Shown here: one piece after another, positions 1 through 6,010 of the stretch
How positions within the stretch are numbered: position 1 is the stretch's first letter
Layout: each line of letters starts with the position of its first letter
Assembly (NCBI GenBank): GCA_018716005.1
Contig: DVKN01000033.1
Span: forward strand, 1 to 7,923
DNA length: 7,923 bases
Origin: Candidatus Scatomorpha stercoravium
GTDB taxonomy: Bacteria; Bacillota; Clostridia; Oscillospirales; Oscillospiraceae
Direction of reading: 5' to 3'
The notes under the pieces: model-generated
What the model was told of the DNA's origin: nothing
What the model saw: only the letters and a program-made list of their open reading frames with translations
Database searches by the model: none
Program-made: the position numbers and the translations under genes

Positions 1-447
1 AAGTACTCCAAGCACGGCTATGAGATAAGCGTCGTCGGCGAGAGCGAGCGCACGGCCCGCTACGTCGGCATAAAGGTCGAGCGCGTCATAATGCGCACCA
101 TGTTCATATCCGGCGCGCTCTGCGGCTTCGCGGGCTTCCTGCTCGTGGCCGGCACCGACCACACCATAACCACCACCATCTCCGCCAACCGCGGCTTCAC
201 CGCCGTCATGGTCAGCTGGCTCGCGAAGTTCAGCCCCGTCTTCATGGTCTTCACGAGCTTCCTCATAGAGTTCCTCGCCCGCGGCGCGAGCGAGATAACC
301 ACGGACTTCGGCCTCAACGAGTCCTACGGCGACATCCTCACCGGCATCATCCTCTTCTTCATCATAGGCAGCGAGTTTTTCATAACCTACAAGCTGCACT
401 TCCGCGGCAGCAAAAAGGCGCAAAAGGAGGCGGCGGAGAATGTTTGA
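1..447 (+). CDS. BmpA-type nucleoside/simple-sugar ABC transporter permease, YufP/NupP-like (5'-truncated)
   Basis: This is the C-terminal 148 residues of an inner-membrane permease; the frame is open from the first base to TGA at 445-447. It belongs to the branched-chain-amino-acid/ribose permease superfamily, in the branch that works with BmpA-type lipoproteins. The visible start carries the conserved cytoplasmic loop (VGESERTARYVGIKVERV, about residues 12-29), which contacts the ATPase in this family. At least three hydrophobic segments follow, around residues 35-50, 66-94 and 113-128, then a short basic cytoplasmic tail. Family members are usually about 350 aa, so more than half is missing upstream. 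The downstream gene overlaps it by 8 bp and is the usual second permease, implying translational coupling. Known relatives (B. subtilis NupP, Lactococcus NupB, S. mutans RnsC) import nucleosides; the substrate here is not determined by sequence. Confidence 0.88.
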   Translation, partial: KYSKHGYEISVVGESERTARYVGIKVERVIMRTMFISGALCGFAGFLLVAGTDHTITTTISANRGFTAVMVSWLAKFSPVFMVFTSFLIEFLARGASEITTDFGLNESYGDILTGIILFFIIGSEFFITYKLHFRGSKKAQKEAAENV

Positions 448-1432
448 TTTCGTATCCTTTATCCCCCGCGCGGTCGTCCAGGGCGTGCCGCTCATGCTGG
501 GCAGCACGGGCGAGACGCTGACGCAGAAGTCCGGCAACCTCAACCTCGGCCTGCCCGGCGTCATGTACGTCGGCGCGATAAGCGGCGTCATAGGCGCCTT
601 CTTCTACGAGCAGAGCACCCCGCCGGAGAGCATGAACGCCCTCCTCGCGATTGGCATCCCCCTCGTCTGCTGCCTCGCGGGCAGCCTGCTCATGGGCCTG
701 CTCTACTGCTTCCTCACCGTCACGCTGCGCGCCAACCAGAACGTCACCGGCCTCGCCATGACCACCTTCGGCGTGGGCTTCGGCAACTTCTTCGGCGGCT
801 CGCTCATAAAGCTCACGGACAGCGAGGTGCCCTCGCTCGCCCTCACCGCCACCAGCTCGTATTTCACGGCCAAGCTCCCCTTCGCCGAGAGCCTGGGCGC
901 GCTCGGGGACATTGTCTTCAACTACGGCTTCCTCGCCTATCTCGCCATCGCCATCTGCCTCGCCTGCTCCTTCTACCTCAAGCGCACGCGCCCGGGCCTC
1001 AACCTGCGCGCCGTGGGCGAGGACCCGGCGACCGCCGACGCCGCCGGCATAGACGTAACGCGCTACAAGTACAATGCGACCTGCGTCGGCTGCATGATAG
1101 CCGGGCTCGGCGGGCTCTACTACGTCATGGACTACGCCAACGGCATCTGGTCGAACGACGCCTTCGGCGACCGCGGCTGGCTCGCGATTGCGCTCGTCAT
1201 CTTCACGATGTGGCGCCCCGCCGTCAGCATCCTCGCCGGCATCCTCTTCGGCGGCCTCTACATCCTGCACCTGTTCCTCCCCTCCGGCACTAACCTCGCC
1301 GTCAAGGAGCTCTACAAGATGCTGCCCTACCTCGTCACCATCGCCGTGCTGATTATCGTCTCGCTCAAGAAGAGCCGCGAGAACCAGCCCCCCGCCCACC
1401 TCGGCCTCTCGTACTTCCGCGAGGAGCGCTGA
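440..1432 (+). CDS. BmpA-type nucleoside/simple-sugar ABC transporter permease, YufQ/NupQ-like
   Basis: This is a complete 330-aa integral membrane permease, close to the usual length of about 320 aa. Family hallmarks are visible in order: GETLTQKSGNLNLGLPG at residues 24-40, NQNVTGLAMTTFGVGFGNF at about 99-117, and the cytoplasmic ATPase-contact loop beginning AVGEDPATADAAGID at about 191. Several hydrophobic helices lie between and after these, including the stretch near 240-280 (GWLAIALVIFTMW, ILAGILFGGLYIL). The C-terminus is a short charged tail. The ATG at 440 overlaps the end of the preceding permease, and AAAAGGAGG just upstream (about 422-430) serves as its ribosome binding site. In characterised systems the two permeases form a heterodimer with a two-domain ATPase and a lipoprotein receptor, which are presumably encoded upstream of the window. 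The gene is followed by an intrinsic terminator. Nucleoside import is the likeliest role, by family. Confidence 0.92.
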   Translation: MFDFVSFIPRAVVQGVPLMLGSTGETLTQKSGNLNLGLPGVMYVGAISGVIGAFFYEQSTPPESMNALLAIGIPLVCCLAGSLLMGLLYCFLTVTLRANQNVTGLAMTTFGVGFGNFFGGSLIKLTDSEVPSLALTATSSYFTAKLPFAESLGALGDIVFNYGFLAYLAIAICLACSFYLKRTRPGLNLRAVGEDPATADAAGIDVTRYKYNATCVGCMIAGLGGLYYVMDYANGIWSNDAFGDRGWLAIALVIFTMWRPAVSILAGILFGGLYILHLFLPSGTNLAVKELYKMLPYLVTIAVLIIVSLKKSRENQPPAHLGLSYFREER

Positions 1433-1448
1433 GCTGTACAATCTGACG

Positions 1449-1482
1449 AAAGCGTCCCGCCTTTCACGGCGGGGCGCTTTTT
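1449..1482 (+). terminator. Rho-independent terminator of the nucleoside-type ABC operon
   Basis: A 10-bp GC-rich stem (GCGTCCCGCC at 1452-1461 with GGCGGGGCGC at 1468-1477, one G-U pair) encloses a 6-nt loop. The 5' A-rich flank can extend it against the T tract at 1478-1482. It begins 17 bases after the permease stop codon, as expected for the end of that operon. Confidence 0.88.
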
Positions 1483-1485
1483 ATA

Positions 1486-1515
1486 TTGACAGGCGAACCG
1501 TATTATGCGTATAAT
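1486..1515 (+). promoter_or_regulatory. Sigma-A-type promoter of the GntR/ABC operon
   Basis: A consensus -35 (TTGACA, 1486-1491) and a consensus -10 (TATAAT, 1510-1515) are separated by 18 bp. The start of transcription is expected near 1521-1524, leaving an untranslated leader of about 43 nt. The -35 begins only three bases after the T tract of the upstream terminator, so the two operons are separated with almost no spare DNA. The -10 lies inside the first inverted repeat, so repressor binding there would occlude polymerase. A perfect match at both hexamers implies a strong promoter when derepressed. Confidence 0.85.
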
Positions 1516-1521
1516 ACAGTT
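1496..1521. promoter_or_regulatory. Putative GntR operator 1 (26-bp inverted repeat over the -10)
   Basis: Half-sites AACCGTATTAT and ATAATACAGTT are separated by 4 bp (GCGT). The arms are reverse complements at 10 of 11 positions, with a perfect 7-bp core (GTATTAT/ATAATAC). The site covers the spacer and -10 of the promoter. Its size and symmetry fit a dimeric winged-helix repressor, and the adjacent gene encodes one, so autoregulation is a strong inference. Confidence 0.75.
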
Positions 1522-1524
1522 GTA

Positions 1525-1550
1525 AACCGTATTACGCAAGTAACACAGTT
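1525..1550. promoter_or_regulatory. Putative GntR operator 2 (26-bp inverted repeat in the leader)
   Basis: Half-sites AACCGTATTAC and GTAACACAGTT are separated by 4 bp (GCAA), and the arms match at 9 of 11 positions. The 27-bp block beginning here matches the block beginning at 1496 at 22 of 27 positions, in the same orientation and 29 bp away. The weaker symmetry suggests a lower-affinity site. It sits between the expected transcription start and the ribosome binding site at 1552-1559. Confidence 0.7.
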
Positions 1551-1565
1551 GGGAGGTGGTCAGCC

Positions 1566-1946
1566 TTGGTCTCGTTCGAGGGATTCAAGCCCGAGGGCGG
1601 CGCGCCGATATATTTGCAGATAGTCGGCTATATAAAGCGCGGCATAGTCGCGGGCACAATAGCGGACGGGGACGAGCTGCCCAGCCGCAGGATGCTCTCG
1701 GCGCTACTGGGAGTGAACCCCAACACCGTGCAGAAGGCCTGCCGCCTCCTGGAGGAGGAGGGGCTTATCGTCAGCCACGCGGGCGCAAAGAGCTTCGTCG
1801 TCTATGACGGCGCGAAGCGCGAGGCGCTCAGGCGGGAGCTGGTAGTCGAGGGCGCGGCGGCGGCCGCGCTGGAGCTTAAGCACATGGGCGTAACGCTCGA
1901 GGAGGCCGTGCGGCTCATAAGCCGGGCCTGGGAGGAGGAAAACTGA
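1566..1946 (+). CDS. GntR-family transcriptional regulator, YtrA subfamily
   Basis: This 126-aa DNA-binding repressor has the short YtrA architecture: an N-terminal winged helix-turn-helix and a small helical tail in place of a large effector domain. Visible signatures are PIYLQIVGYIKRGIVAG (14-30), the LPSRR element (38-42), the recognition region VNPNTVQKACRLLEEEGLI (50-68) and the wing ending in SFVVY (76-80). Residues 82-126 form an acidic and basic helical region suited to dimerisation. The start is TTG at 1566, chosen because GGAGGTGG at 1552-1559 lies 6 nt upstream and the family's N-terminal motif follows at once; no in-frame ATG is suitably placed. It is the first gene of its operon and sits directly behind two inverted repeats, so it probably represses the whole unit, including itself. 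YtrA of B. subtilis represses an ABC transporter operon induced by cell-wall-active antibiotics; whether the same signal acts here is unknown. Confidence 0.92.
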   Translation: MVSFEGFKPEGGAPIYLQIVGYIKRGIVAGTIADGDELPSRRMLSALLGVNPNTVQKACRLLEEEGLIVSHAGAKSFVVYDGAKREALRRELVVEGAAAAALELKHMGVTLEEAVRLISRAWEEEN

Positions 1947-1947
1947 A

Positions 1948-2700
1948 ATGAAAAAGCATCTCTCCGTATTTCTGCTGTCGGCGCGCTATGCGCTCTGGCC
2001 GGCCCTTATCGCGGGCGCGCTGGGGGCGGCCGCGGCGTATTTCGCGCTCTCGCGGGCCGCGGCCGCGTCCGGCTTCAGCTCGGAGCTCTTTGACAGCGCC
2101 GGCATCGTCGTGAACGCCGGGGCCGTCGTGCTGGGCGTGCTGCTGATGATACCCCTGCGCGAGCGCGGCGGCGTGCAGCCGGGCTATACGCTCCGCCGCC
2201 TGCGCGTGAGCGAGCTCGCGGCCTTCCTCTGGCAGGCGCTGGCGGGCGCGATGGCCTACTTCATATTCCTGATGTGCGTCGCGGCGGTCTGCCTCTTCTA
2301 CGGGCTGCACCTCCAGTCCCAGGGCCTCGGCGAGGCGGGGGATATGTCCGTGCTCGTCGCGATGATAGTGAGCCCCACGGCGCACGCGCTGCTGCCCCTG
2401 GGCGACTGGCCGGTCTATATCCGCATGGCCGCGGTGCTCTACACGCTGGGCGCGGCGGCGGCGTATTCCGGCTTCGTCTCCCGGCGCGGCAGGCTGGCCG
2501 TCTCCCCCTTCATACTCCTGGCGCTCTGCTGGATAGGCCAGGGCCTCGAGGCGCAGGTGGGAGAATACCTGTACGAGCTCCTGGCCACAGTCGTCTGCGG
2601 CGTGGCGCTGCTCATTATGATAATCTCCGTGCGCAGCCATCAGCAGGACGAGGCGCTGCCGCTGAGCGAGCCCTATGGTGACGGCCTTGGACAGGGTTGA
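1948..2700 (+). CDS. ABC transporter-associated integral membrane protein (about 6 TM)
   Basis: This 250-aa hydrophobic protein begins one base after the GntR stop codon, with GGAGGAGGA at 1931-1939 as ribosome binding site. Predicted membrane segments lie near residues 15-36, 51-70, 90-120, 157-177, 183-199 and 208-228, leaving a short hydrophilic tail. After the second segment, in a loop that should be cytoplasmic, is GYTLRRLRVSE (79-89); its YTLRRL core recurs as YTMRRI in the next gene product. I cannot assign it to a named family with certainty. Position between a YtrA-type regulator and an ABC ATPase makes it the likely membrane-spanning subunit of that transporter, comparable in role to YtrC/YtrD but shorter than those proteins. 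Substrate and direction are unknown; operons with this regulator type usually encode exporters or envelope-stress transporters. Confidence 0.75.
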   Translation: MKKHLSVFLLSARYALWPALIAGALGAAAAYFALSRAAAASGFSSELFDSAGIVVNAGAVVLGVLLMIPLRERGGVQPGYTLRRLRVSELAAFLWQALAGAMAYFIFLMCVAAVCLFYGLHLQSQGLGEAGDMSVLVAMIVSPTAHALLPLGDWPVYIRMAAVLYTLGAAAAYSGFVSRRGRLAVSPFILLALCWIGQGLEAQVGEYLYELLATVVCGVALLIMIISVRSHQQDEALPLSEPYGDGLGQG

Positions 2701-3193
2701 CCGGCTTGTGCCGCCCGGCTTTGACGGCAGGCGCGAGCTGAAGCTCGCCGCCGGGGTAATACTCGCGGCCTCCGCCGTGCTGCTGCTGGCCTTCTGGTTC
2801 AAATACGCCGCCGCGGTCTCCGCCATGTACGATTACTCTTACGGCGTCCGCCGCGAGCGGCCCGGCGCCGTCTTCGTAAGCTGCGCGGATATGCTGCTGC
2901 CCGGGCGCGCGGCCTTCTGGCTCGTGCTCGCCGAGTGCGTGTGGCTCCTCGTGCGCTATGTGAGCTACCACTTCACGGGCGGCACGAAGGCCATGTACAC
3001 CATGCGCCGCATAGGCCGCCCGGGCGAGTTCATCGCCCGCTGCACGGCCCTGCCCCTCGCGGAGCTGGTCTGCTCGCAGCTCGTGTGGCGCGTGCTGGCG
3101 CTCCTGATGGGCCGCATATACGTTCTGAGCACGCCCGAGCGCTGGCTCCCGCCCGACACCTGGGAGAGCATAGTGCGGCTCGTGACTTTTTAG
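2675..3193 (+). CDS. Small ABC transporter-associated membrane protein (3 TM)
   Basis: This 172-aa protein overlaps the preceding gene by 26 bp. Hydrophobic segments lie near residues 23-45, 78-100 and 124-147. The loop after the second one contains YTMRRIGRPGEF (108-119), matching in sequence and topological position the YTLRRL loop of the preceding protein. This suggests the two are related subunits that pair in one complex, this one lacking the last three helices. The start is uncertain: ATG at 2675 has no clear ribosome binding site, and GTG at 2678 or GTG at 2708 are alternatives that leave the membrane segments intact. Translation may depend on coupling with the upstream gene. Its TAG stop is built into the TAGGAGG ribosome binding site of the ATPase gene, again implying coupled translation. 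The family is not recognised; the role is inferred from context. Confidence 0.68.
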   Translation: MVTALDRVDRLVPPGFDGRRELKLAAGVILAASAVLLLAFWFKYAAAVSAMYDYSYGVRRERPGAVFVSCADMLLPGRAAFWLVLAECVWLLVRYVSYHFTGGTKAMYTMRRIGRPGEFIARCTALPLAELVCSQLVWRVLALLMGRIYVLSTPERWLPPDTWESIVRLVTF

Positions 3194-3202
3194 GAGGATA
3201 CC

Positions 3203-3940
3203 ATGCTGAAAATAAGAAACGTAAGCAAGCGCTACGCCTCGAAGCAGGCGCTGCGCGACGTGAGCCTGAGCTTCCCGCGCGGCGAGCTGGTGGGCCTTTT
3301 CGGCGAGAACGGCGCGGGCAAGACGACGCTCATGAAGTGCATACTCGGCTACGTGCGCTATATGGGCTCCATTACGCTCGACGGGGAGGAGATAGGCCCC
3401 GGCAACATCGAGCGCTTCGCCTTCGCGACAAGCGAGCACTCCTTCTTCCCCGACCTGAGCCCGCTCGGGCACGCGCAGTTCTATTCGGAGCACTTCCCGC
3501 GCTTCAACCGCCGCCGCTTCGACGTGCTGATGGACTTCTTTTCCCTGCCCATGCGCGGGGCGGCCCGGCGGCTCTCCACCGGGCAGAAGAACCAGTTCGA
3601 GGTCGTCCTCGCCCTCAGCCAGGGCGCGGACTACATCCTCATGGACGAGCCCTTCGCGGGCAACGACATCTTCAACCGCGAGGACTTCTACAAGGTGCTG
3701 CTCGGCATACTCACGGAGGGCGAGACGGTCATCCTGTCCACGCACCTCATCGAGGAGGTCAGCGGCTTCATAGGCCGCGCCGTGCTGCTCCATCAGGGCC
3801 GCGTCACGGGCGACGTGTCCGTCCCCGAGCTCGAGGAGAAGGGCGTGGGCCTCGTGGACTACGTCAAGACCGCCTGGAACTACCGCGCCGACCGCATCGC
3901 GCGCGCCGTGGACGCCCTCGAGGAAGGCGAGGATAGATGA
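3203..3940 (+). CDS. ABC transporter ATP-binding protein, YtrB-like
   Basis: This 245-aa cytoplasmic ATPase should power the transporter formed by the two upstream membrane proteins. Visible motifs are Walker A GENGAGKT (34-41), ABC signature LSTGQ (124-128), Walker B YILMDEP (144-150) with catalytic E149, and H-loop H181 in STHLIEEV. The Q-loop position reads ATSEHSFFPDLS (75-86), with Glu (E78) apparently in place of Gln, a substitution that occurs in relatives of export-type ATPases. The D-loop reads AGND rather than the common GLD. Length is normal for a single nucleotide-binding domain, and a homodimer is expected because no second ATPase gene is present. AGGAGG at 3192-3197 lies 5 nt before the ATG. 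The stop codon overlaps the next start (ATGA, 3937-3940), so the exported protein downstream is translationally coupled to the ATPase. Confidence 0.93.
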   Translation: MLKIRNVSKRYASKQALRDVSLSFPRGELVGLFGENGAGKTTLMKCILGYVRYMGSITLDGEEIGPGNIERFAFATSEHSFFPDLSPLGHAQFYSEHFPRFNRRRFDVLMDFFSLPMRGAARRLSTGQKNQFEVVLALSQGADYILMDEPFAGNDIFNREDFYKVLLGILTEGETVILSTHLIEEVSGFIGRAVLLHQGRVTGDVSVPELEEKGVGLVDYVKTAWNYRADRIARAVDALEEGEDR

Positions 3941-5130
3941 GGCGCGCCGCGGCCCTCCTCGCCCTCTTCGCGCTCGCCCTTGCGGCCCTCGGCGGCATGA
4001 GCGCGCGGCTCTGGCCCGACGCCGCCGCCCCGGCGGAGACCGTGCTCGTCTACGGGGACGCCGCCGCGCTCGAGGGGGCCGTCCTCAGCTATTCCGGCGA
4101 GCTGGCCGGCCACGTCGAATGGAGCGCGCCCGCTGGGGAGAGCGCCGCGCCGCGCTGGACGCAGGATTATCCCTTCGGCCCGAGCGGCGCGCCGCGCATC
4201 TTCCTGTATATTTTCGACCCGCTCACGGGGGGCGGCCCTTCCGCGGGCCTGCAATATATGGGCGACGCCGTCGACGCCGCGGGCAGGAAGCTCGAGGGCT
4301 TCAATGAGCTCTGGCCGCTCTCCGGCCCGGTTTCCGGCGGCATGCAGGGCAACGGCTCGACGCATCACACCTCGGCTGGCTGGGCCTACACCACGGCCGA
4401 ATACCGCGACGGTTCCGGCCGGCTCCTGGACGGCTCCGGCCTCCCCGGCGGGGGCTTCGGGCTCTGGCGCATACGCTGCTATCCGCGCGAGACGCCCGAT
4501 ACGGAGCGCTGGTGGGCGAAAAATACGCCCTGGACCGGCGTTTTCCCCGAACCGGAGACGCTCGAGCCCGTGCTGATTCCCGAGGGGGACTGGCGCGGCC
4601 TCTGGGCGAAGGTCAGCTGGGACGGGCGCGAGGTCTTCGCCTGCGTCGTGAACGAGGACATGAGCGTGCGCTTCGCCGTCATAGACGCGGCGAGCGGCGC
4701 GATAAGGCAGGACACGGAGCTCATAGACGCCGGAACCGCCGCGGAATACGGCGACGGGCGCTTCGTGTGCTTCTACGTATGCGAGGGCGGCGTCCTCGTG
4801 CAGTGCGGCAGCCTGCTCCTGGCCATGGAGCGCGGCGCGGACGGGAAATACGCGCCGGCCCTGGCCGTCAACACCCGCGCCGAGCTCGCGGAGCGCTTCC
4901 CCGAATACGCCTGGGCGGACGGCTATGCGCCGGGCGGGGCCTTCCTGCGCGAGGGGCGGCTCGTCGTGCTCTATGTGCGCGCGGGGGACGCGGTATATAA
5001 CCCCAGGCCGCTGCTGCTGGCCTTCGATTCGGGCGGCCTCGCCGCCTGCGCGGAGATAACGCGGCCGTATGAGGACATAGACCGCCTCGAGGTCGATATA
5101 AACGAGCTCCTCGCGCTCAGCGAGGCGTAA
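3937..5130 (+). CDS. Exported/membrane-anchored protein of unknown family (paralog 1 of 4)
   Basis: This 397-aa protein starts MRR, followed by a hydrophobic stretch (about 4-21) typical of a signal peptide or N-terminal anchor; the rest should be outside the membrane. No named domain is recognised. It resembles the 458-aa product encoded at 6011-7387: both contain L-L-D-G-S-x-L-P-G-G-x-x-G-x-x-R-x-x-C (163-181 here, 228-246 there). A region then follows with an ID/LDAA core (VIDAASG here, VLDAALG there) preceded by LEPVLIPEGDW versus IENVLVLGRDW. The alternating short hydrophobic strands and D/G turns in the C-terminal half look beta-rich, possibly propeller-like, but this is inference. The start overlaps the ATPase stop, with GAGG just upstream at 3929-3932. 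The position suggests an extracytoplasmic partner or sensor for the ABC transporter. Confidence 0.72.
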   Translation: MRRAAALLALFALALAALGGMSARLWPDAAAPAETVLVYGDAAALEGAVLSYSGELAGHVEWSAPAGESAAPRWTQDYPFGPSGAPRIFLYIFDPLTGGGPSAGLQYMGDAVDAAGRKLEGFNELWPLSGPVSGGMQGNGSTHHTSAGWAYTTAEYRDGSGRLLDGSGLPGGGFGLWRIRCYPRETPDTERWWAKNTPWTGVFPEPETLEPVLIPEGDWRGLWAKVSWDGREVFACVVNEDMSVRFAVIDAASGAIRQDTELIDAGTAAEYGDGRFVCFYVCEGGVLVQCGSLLLAMERGADGKYAPALAVNTRAELAERFPEYAWADGYAPGGAFLREGRLVVLYVRAGDAVYNPRPLLLAFDSGGLAACAEITRPYEDIDRLEVDINELLALSEA

Positions 5131-5151
5131 TGGAGGAAAGGAGGCCGCGCC

Positions 5152-5965
5152 ATGCGGCGGGGTATAAGCTTCATACTGCTCTTCGCCCTCGCGGCGGGGC
5201 TCTTCGCCGCGGGCACGTGGCGCTTATTGTACGGCGGCTTCGCCGTGCACGGGGAGGTCCTGACGGGCGAGCGGCCCGAGGCCGCGCCCGGCCTGCTGGC
5301 AGCGGTTCAGATTGCGCAGGACGCGCGCTTCACCGCGCGCTATGACGCCGCCGCGGTGACGAGCGGGAGAGCGCGCGCCGAATGGCTCGTCGCGAGCCCG
5401 CAGCGGGGCGTGAACCTCCGCTCCGCCTGGCCCGAGTACGACAGGTCTCCGGAATTTACGGATTACTCCGGCGAGTACTCCTTCCGCGTGCGCGAGGCGG
5501 ACGGCGAGCTCCGCCTTGATATCACGGGCCCCGGCGGCGGACAGAGCCTCCTGCTCTTCTCCGAGTCCGAGACGGCGGGGATAAGGGCGCGCCGCCGAGG
5601 GCTGCGGCACGGAGTATATGACGTACATCGGCGGGACGCTCGCCGCCGGCATAGAGTGCGCGGACAGCGTGTGGCGGCGCGCGGCCTTCGGCGAGATATC
5701 GGTCCTCGACGCGCTCACGGCGGAGTATTACACAGCCTACGACGGCCGTGTGGTCCGCGGCGGGCGCTGTGAGGTCGTCTCGGATTTCATCTGCTGCGGC
5801 TCCCGCGTGTGGCTCGCCGCCGCGGCGAGCCTGGCCAGGCCGGAATGGGGCTATCCGGAGCCGGATTTCATCCTGCTCGCCGCCGTGGGCCCCGGCGGGG
5901 CCTATGCCGAGCGGGTCGAGACCGGCGCGGAGAGGGCGACCTTAATCGCGAGCTTCGAAAGATAA
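5152..5965 (+). pseudogene. Frameshifted exported protein (paralog 2 of 4)
   Basis: The gene starts at ATG 5152, 7 nt after AAAGGAGG (5137-5144). Its product begins MRRGIS, with a hydrophobic segment at about 5-22. Residues 60-86 (FTARYD, then EW, then SPQRG) match residues 63-89 of the 458-aa neighbour (FTGVYD, EW, PSQRG), so this is a clear paralog. The frame is sensible until about residue 145 (5584). It then turns Arg-rich and ends at TGA/TAG-type closure near 5772, a typical out-of-frame profile. A protein-like continuation (EYMTYIGGTLAAG, then EISVLDAL) runs in the next frame to TAA at 5963-5965. The shift must lie between 5585 and about 5617; one extra G in the GGG at 5585-5587 would explain it, and removing it gives 270 aa. 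Even restored, it is much shorter than its 397- and 458-aa relatives and lacks a recognisable LLDGS-LPGG motif, suggesting decay. A sequencing or assembly error is the main alternative. Confidence 0.7.
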
Positions 5966-6003
5966 ACCGCCCCCGAGGGGGCGCGTCTGAGCTGAAAAGG
6001 AGG
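5966..6003 (+). other. Short intergenic segment with a GC hairpin and a strong ribosome binding site
   Basis: A 6-bp stem (CGCCCC at 5968-5973 with GGGGCG at 5978-5983) encloses a 4-nt loop just after the second paralog's stop codon. No T tract follows, so it is unlikely to terminate transcription; it could affect mRNA stability or the ratio between genes. AAAAGGAGG (5995-6003) is the ribosome binding site for the next gene. Confidence 0.4.
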
Positions 6004-6010
6004 TGCGGCA

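Noticed and set aside
380..1441. Long open frame on the - strand (353 codons)
   Set aside because: It lies opposite a well-supported permease gene. Its translation is rich in Ala/Glu/Gly/Arg/His with no recognisable motif or membrane pattern, as expected for the complement of a high-GC gene.
1496..1551. Direct repeats as a mobile element scar or a CRISPR fragment
   Set aside because: There are only two imperfect copies 29 bp apart, each internally palindromic and placed exactly over a promoter. An operator pair explains them better.
2615..3793. Long open frame on the - strand (392 codons)
   Set aside because: It runs opposite the small membrane protein and the ATPase, both with good start signals and motifs. 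Its low-complexity E/A/R/H composition marks it as a shadow.
2935..3936. Alternative + strand frame (333 codons) across the membrane protein and ATPase
   Set aside because: It is Arg/Pro/His-rich with no motifs, while the overlapping frame encodes a canonical ABC ATPase.
5968..5983. Intrinsic terminator between the second and third array genes
   Set aside because: The stem is only about 6 bp and is not followed by a run of T; a strong ribosome binding site follows within 12 bases.
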